Positions 61,988 to 64,000 of a stretch of DNA of 64,000 nucleotides are shown here, one piece after another. The notes under the pieces are model-generated. The model was given only the letters and a program-made list of their open reading frames with translations. It ran no database searches and was not told where the DNA came from. Position 1 is the first letter of the stretch. The number at the start of each line of letters is the position of its first letter. Made by a program: the position numbers and the translations under genes. Origin of the DNA: CAZSXU01 sp964610505 (GTDB taxonomy: Bacteria > Arandabacterota > Arandabacteria > JAGLYR01); assembly GCA_964610505.1 (NCBI GenBank), contig CAZSXU010000001.1:124001-188000 (forward strand), given 5' to 3'.

Positions 61988-62034
61988 GTGCGCCTTTCAC
62001 TCCTGGACGGACGGCGGATGTCCCGCCGGCGGGT

Positions 62035-63153
62035 CTAGAGTTTCCCGGCAATCGCCTTTCCGACGTCGAGCGTCGTGCTCGTCCCGCCCATATCGTAGGT
62101 TCGGACCTTTCCCTCTTTGATCACGGTCGCCACCGCCGCCTCCAGTCGGTCGGCCATGTCCGTCTCGCCCAGATAATCGAGCATCATCTTCGCCGTAAGG
62201 ATCATCGCTATCGGATTGACTTTGTACATACCGGTGTACTTCGGGGCGGAACCGTGGGTCGGCTCGAACACGGCCAGTTGATCCCCGATGTTTCCGGACG
62301 GGGAAAAGCCCAACCCCCCGACCAGCTGTGCACAGAGATCGGAGATGATGTCCCCGAACATGTTGGTGGCCACCAGGATATCGTAGTCCTGCGGGTTCTT
62401 CACGAGCCACATGCACATGGCATCGATGTTGGCTTCCCAGAGTTCGACTCCCGGGTACTCCTTGGCGACGTTCCGGGCCTCGCGAATCATGAGTCCCGAC
62501 GTCTCGCGAATGACGTTGGGCTTCTCGACCACCGTAACCGACGTTCGCCCGTGCGCCGTGGCATATTCAAAGGCCTGGCGCGCAATGTTCCGGCAGGCAG
62601 CGCGCGTAAAGATGCGGCACGAGATTGCCAGATCGTCGTTCGGCGTCTTCTCGAACCGTTTCATTCTCGGGTGGTTGTCCGAGAGCAATGTGCGCACCGC
62701 ATCGGGCACCGGATGAAATTCGACACCGCTGTAAAGACCTTCGGTGTTCTCTCGGAATACGACCAGGTCGATGTCGTCTTTGTAGTTCAACGGATTCCCG
62801 GGATAGGCCTTGCACGGTCTCAGGTTCGTGTGAAGGTTGAACTCCTGCCGCATACGAACAATGGGGCTGAAGTACACGTGCCCCTTGCCCCGAAGGCTCG
62901 GATCCAGCTCCTCGTCCGCCTCTTCCTTCGGCTTCGACGTAATCGCTCCGAAGAGGCAGGCATCGACGTTGTGAAGAAGATCGATCGTGCGATCGGGCAG
63001 CGGGTTTGCCTCTTTGATCCAGAACTCCCAGCCCACGTCTCCATGGATGTACTCGGCGTCGAGTCCAAGCGCATCCAGTACGATGTGCGTGGCTTCCATC
63101 ACATCCTTACCGACCCCGTCTCCGGGTAGATCCGCAATTCTGTACTTGGCCAT
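62035..63153 (-). CDS. Isocitrate/isopropylmalate-type decarboxylating dehydrogenase
   Basis: A 372-residue beta-decarboxylating dehydrogenase. It has PGDGVGKDVM near 10-19, the arginine-rich substrate site (RMRQEFNLHTNLRPCKAYPG), FRENTEGLYSG, the Asp cluster in NMFGDIISDL and the NAD-binding HGSAPKYTG. ENTEGLYSG fits isocitrate or homoisocitrate dehydrogenases better than LeuB, which usually has ELTGGIYFG. His-Gly-Ser-Ala-Pro suggests NAD use. ATG 63153 has AAGGAG at a good distance; GTG 63162 does not. It is flanked by two dehydratase pairs. Confidence 0.85.
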   Translation of the reverse strand: MAKYRIADLPGDGVGKDVMEATHIVLDALGLDAEYIHGDVGWEFWIKEANPLPDRTIDLLHNVDACLFGAITSKPKEEADEELDPSLRGKGHVYFSPIVRMRQEFNLHTNLRPCKAYPGNPLNYKDDIDLVVFRENTEGLYSGVEFHPVPDAVRTLLSDNHPRMKRFEKTPNDDLAISCRIFTRAACRNIARQAFEYATAHGRTSVTVVEKPNVIRETSGLMIREARNVAKEYPGVELWEANIDAMCMWLVKNPQDYDILVATNMFGDIISDLCAQLVGGLGFSPSGNIGDQLAVFEPTHGSAPKYTGMYKVNPIAMILTAKMMLDYLGETDMADRLEAAVATVIKEGKVRTYDMGGTSTTLDVGKAIAGKL

Positions 63154-63250
63154 CTGTATCACTCCTTCTCATTGTGCGGGCTCCGGGGTCTGCGTTCCGG
63201 GTGTCGGCTGTCGACGGCCAATCGTCGCGTCGCCTTGTCGCCCGGTCATC

Positions 63251-63760
63251 TCATCGAGCCCCGGCGCTCTTGTCATTCAACGTCTTTCTGGTGTGTTCCA
63301 CCAGTCCCCCGTCGGCGAGGATCCCCTGCACGAACCTCGAGAATGGCGGAAAGTCGAACGTGCCTGCCCTGGACGTGATCACACCCCTCGACAGATCGAC
63401 GGTGATTTCCTCTTCCGACTCGATCTTTTCCAATGCCCCCTTGAACTGGATGGCCGGCAATCCCTGGTTGATGGCGTTACGGAAGAAAATCCGAGAGAAA
63501 GACTCGGCGATCACTGCACCCACGCCGGCTTGCCTGAGACAGGTCGCCGCCTGCTCCCGCGAGCTCCCGCAGCCGAAGTTTCTGCCCGCCACCACCAGAT
63601 CGCCCGGTCTCACGTTTTGTGCGAAATCGGGATCCAGATCCTCCAGCGCGTGCTCGGCCATCTCCTTCGGGTCCGTGACGGTGTAGGTATACTTCCCCGG
63701 AAAAATCACGTCGGTATTGACGTCATTGCCGTATTTCCAGACTCGCCCCTTGAGTTCCAT
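63251..63760 (-). CDS. Aconitase-family dehydratase small subunit (LeuD-like), copy 2
   Basis: A 169-residue swivel subunit of the archaeal/short LeuD type: GNDVNTDVIFPGKYTY (16-31), VVAGRNFGCGSSREQAATCL and SFSRIFFRNAINQGLPAI. GGAG lies 7-8 nt before ATG 63760. It differs clearly from the copy at 60194 (fewer than half of residues shared by eye, FGCGSS versus FGSGSS loop). The cognate large subunit starts beyond the right edge. Confidence 0.9.
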   Translation of the reverse strand: MELKGRVWKYGNDVNTDVIFPGKYTYTVTDPKEMAEHALEDLDPDFAQNVRPGDLVVAGRNFGCGSSREQAATCLRQAGVGAVIAESFSRIFFRNAINQGLPAIQFKGALEKIESEEEITVDLSRGVITSRAGTFDFPPFSRFVQGILADGGLVEHTRKTLNDKSAGAR

Positions 63761-63853
63761 GCCCCGCTCCTGCAAGCGCTCGGCTTCCGGTGGCCGGCAG
63801 ACGCACGACCGCGGATGACAGCGATTTCACGGACCCACTCGCCGGCCCGATTC

Positions 63854-64000
63854 TTACAAGAACTCCCTCGGATCGGTGATCTCCCCCGTAACGGCCGATG
63901 CGGCCACGGTCTCGGGCGAAGCCAGGTACACGTCGGCTTCGCGGCACCCCATCCGCCCCCTGAAGTTCCGGTTGGCCGTAGAGAGGCAGACCTCCCCGGG
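63854..64000 (-). CDS. Aconitase-family dehydratase large subunit (LeuC-like), copy 2, C-terminal end only
   Basis: The last 48 codons before TAA at 63854-63856. They include STANRNFRGRMGCREAD, then VYLASPETVAASAVTGEITDP, the standard LeuC ending. The start lies beyond the right edge. It is 93 nt upstream of the small subunit at 63251, with which it should pair. Confidence 0.88.
   Translation of the reverse strand, partial: PGEVCLSTANRNFRGRMGCREADVYLASPETVAASAVTGEITDPREFL

Noticed and set aside
60629..62038. 469-codon open frame on the plus strand
   Set aside because: It is antisense to the dehydratase large subunit, whose cluster cysteines and family motifs are unmistakable. The composition is typical of a high-GC antisense frame.
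62035..63153. Assignment as leuB
   Set aside because: The specificity segment is ENTEGLYSG, not the ELTGGIYFG of isopropylmalate dehydrogenases, so no leuB symbol was given.

Overview
The window reads as chromosomal DNA of a Gram-negative bacterium with high G+C content: there are BamA/TamA-type barrels, signal peptides, lipoproteins and a TonB domain. No rRNA, tRNA, CRISPR, phage or transposase gene was found. A secreted protein ends in the YPNPFNP type of C-terminal sorting domain. Multihaem cytochrome, HEAT-repeat translocase and lipoprotein genes occur in the same background. Together these suggest an uncultured lineage of the FCB group (Eisenbacteria, Krumholzibacteria or Latescibacterota type). 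This placement is an inference; no marker gene is present to settle it.

Layout, left to right. 1-3450 (minus): trpE-trpG-trpD, preceded by a consensus promoter, a 45-codon leader peptide with four Trp codons, and mutually exclusive hairpins, which is a complete trp attenuator. 3721-7714: an octahaem hydroxylamine-oxidoreductase-like cytochrome, a glutaminyl cyclase lipoprotein and a class V aminotransferase. 7786-10444: a BlaI/BlaR1-like locus in which the M56 sensor protease is fused to a TonB domain almost identical to that of the adjacent small secreted protein; two promoters carry the same operator between -35 and -10. 10552-16901: a PAS protein, small hypotheticals, a MocR regulator with an ilvE-type aminotransferase, and a FadL-like porin. 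17208-21165: a sulfate ABC importer. 21308-25369: a methyltransferase, a membrane Ser/Thr kinase and an NAD(P)-binding protein.

25462-34164 is the most unusual region. On the minus strand are a membrane-anchored metallophosphoesterase, a stranded kinase C-lobe fragment and a nucleotide (ATP/ADP) translocase fused to HEAT repeats. On the plus strand are a POTRA-less Omp85-like barrel, a secreted protein with a kinase-type catalytic loop (HxDxKxxN plus DF), a second ATP/ADP-translocase homologue and a LapA-like membrane peptide. A secreted kinase-like protein directly upstream of a nucleotide translocase suggests phosphorylation outside the cytoplasm, with the phosphoesterase as a possible reverse enzyme.

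34594-44717: a NarL-type two-component system with a third BlaI-like operator upstream, a flavoprotein, a membrane AP-superfamily hydrolase, a small barrel, a GNAT enzyme, pyruvate kinase, and hsp20-dnaJ. 44923-49252: a beta-CASP ribonuclease, a very short TamB and TamA. 49852-57604: a starch/maltodextrin module (binding protein, two permeases without an ATPase, a secreted three-domain carbohydrate-binding protein with a perfect consensus promoter, and a divergent GH97 glucosidase). 57901-64000: a Cys-rich secreted protein, an M24 peptidase, and two aconitase-type dehydratase pairs flanking a decarboxylating dehydrogenase. Two families of short palindromic repeats are scattered between genes.
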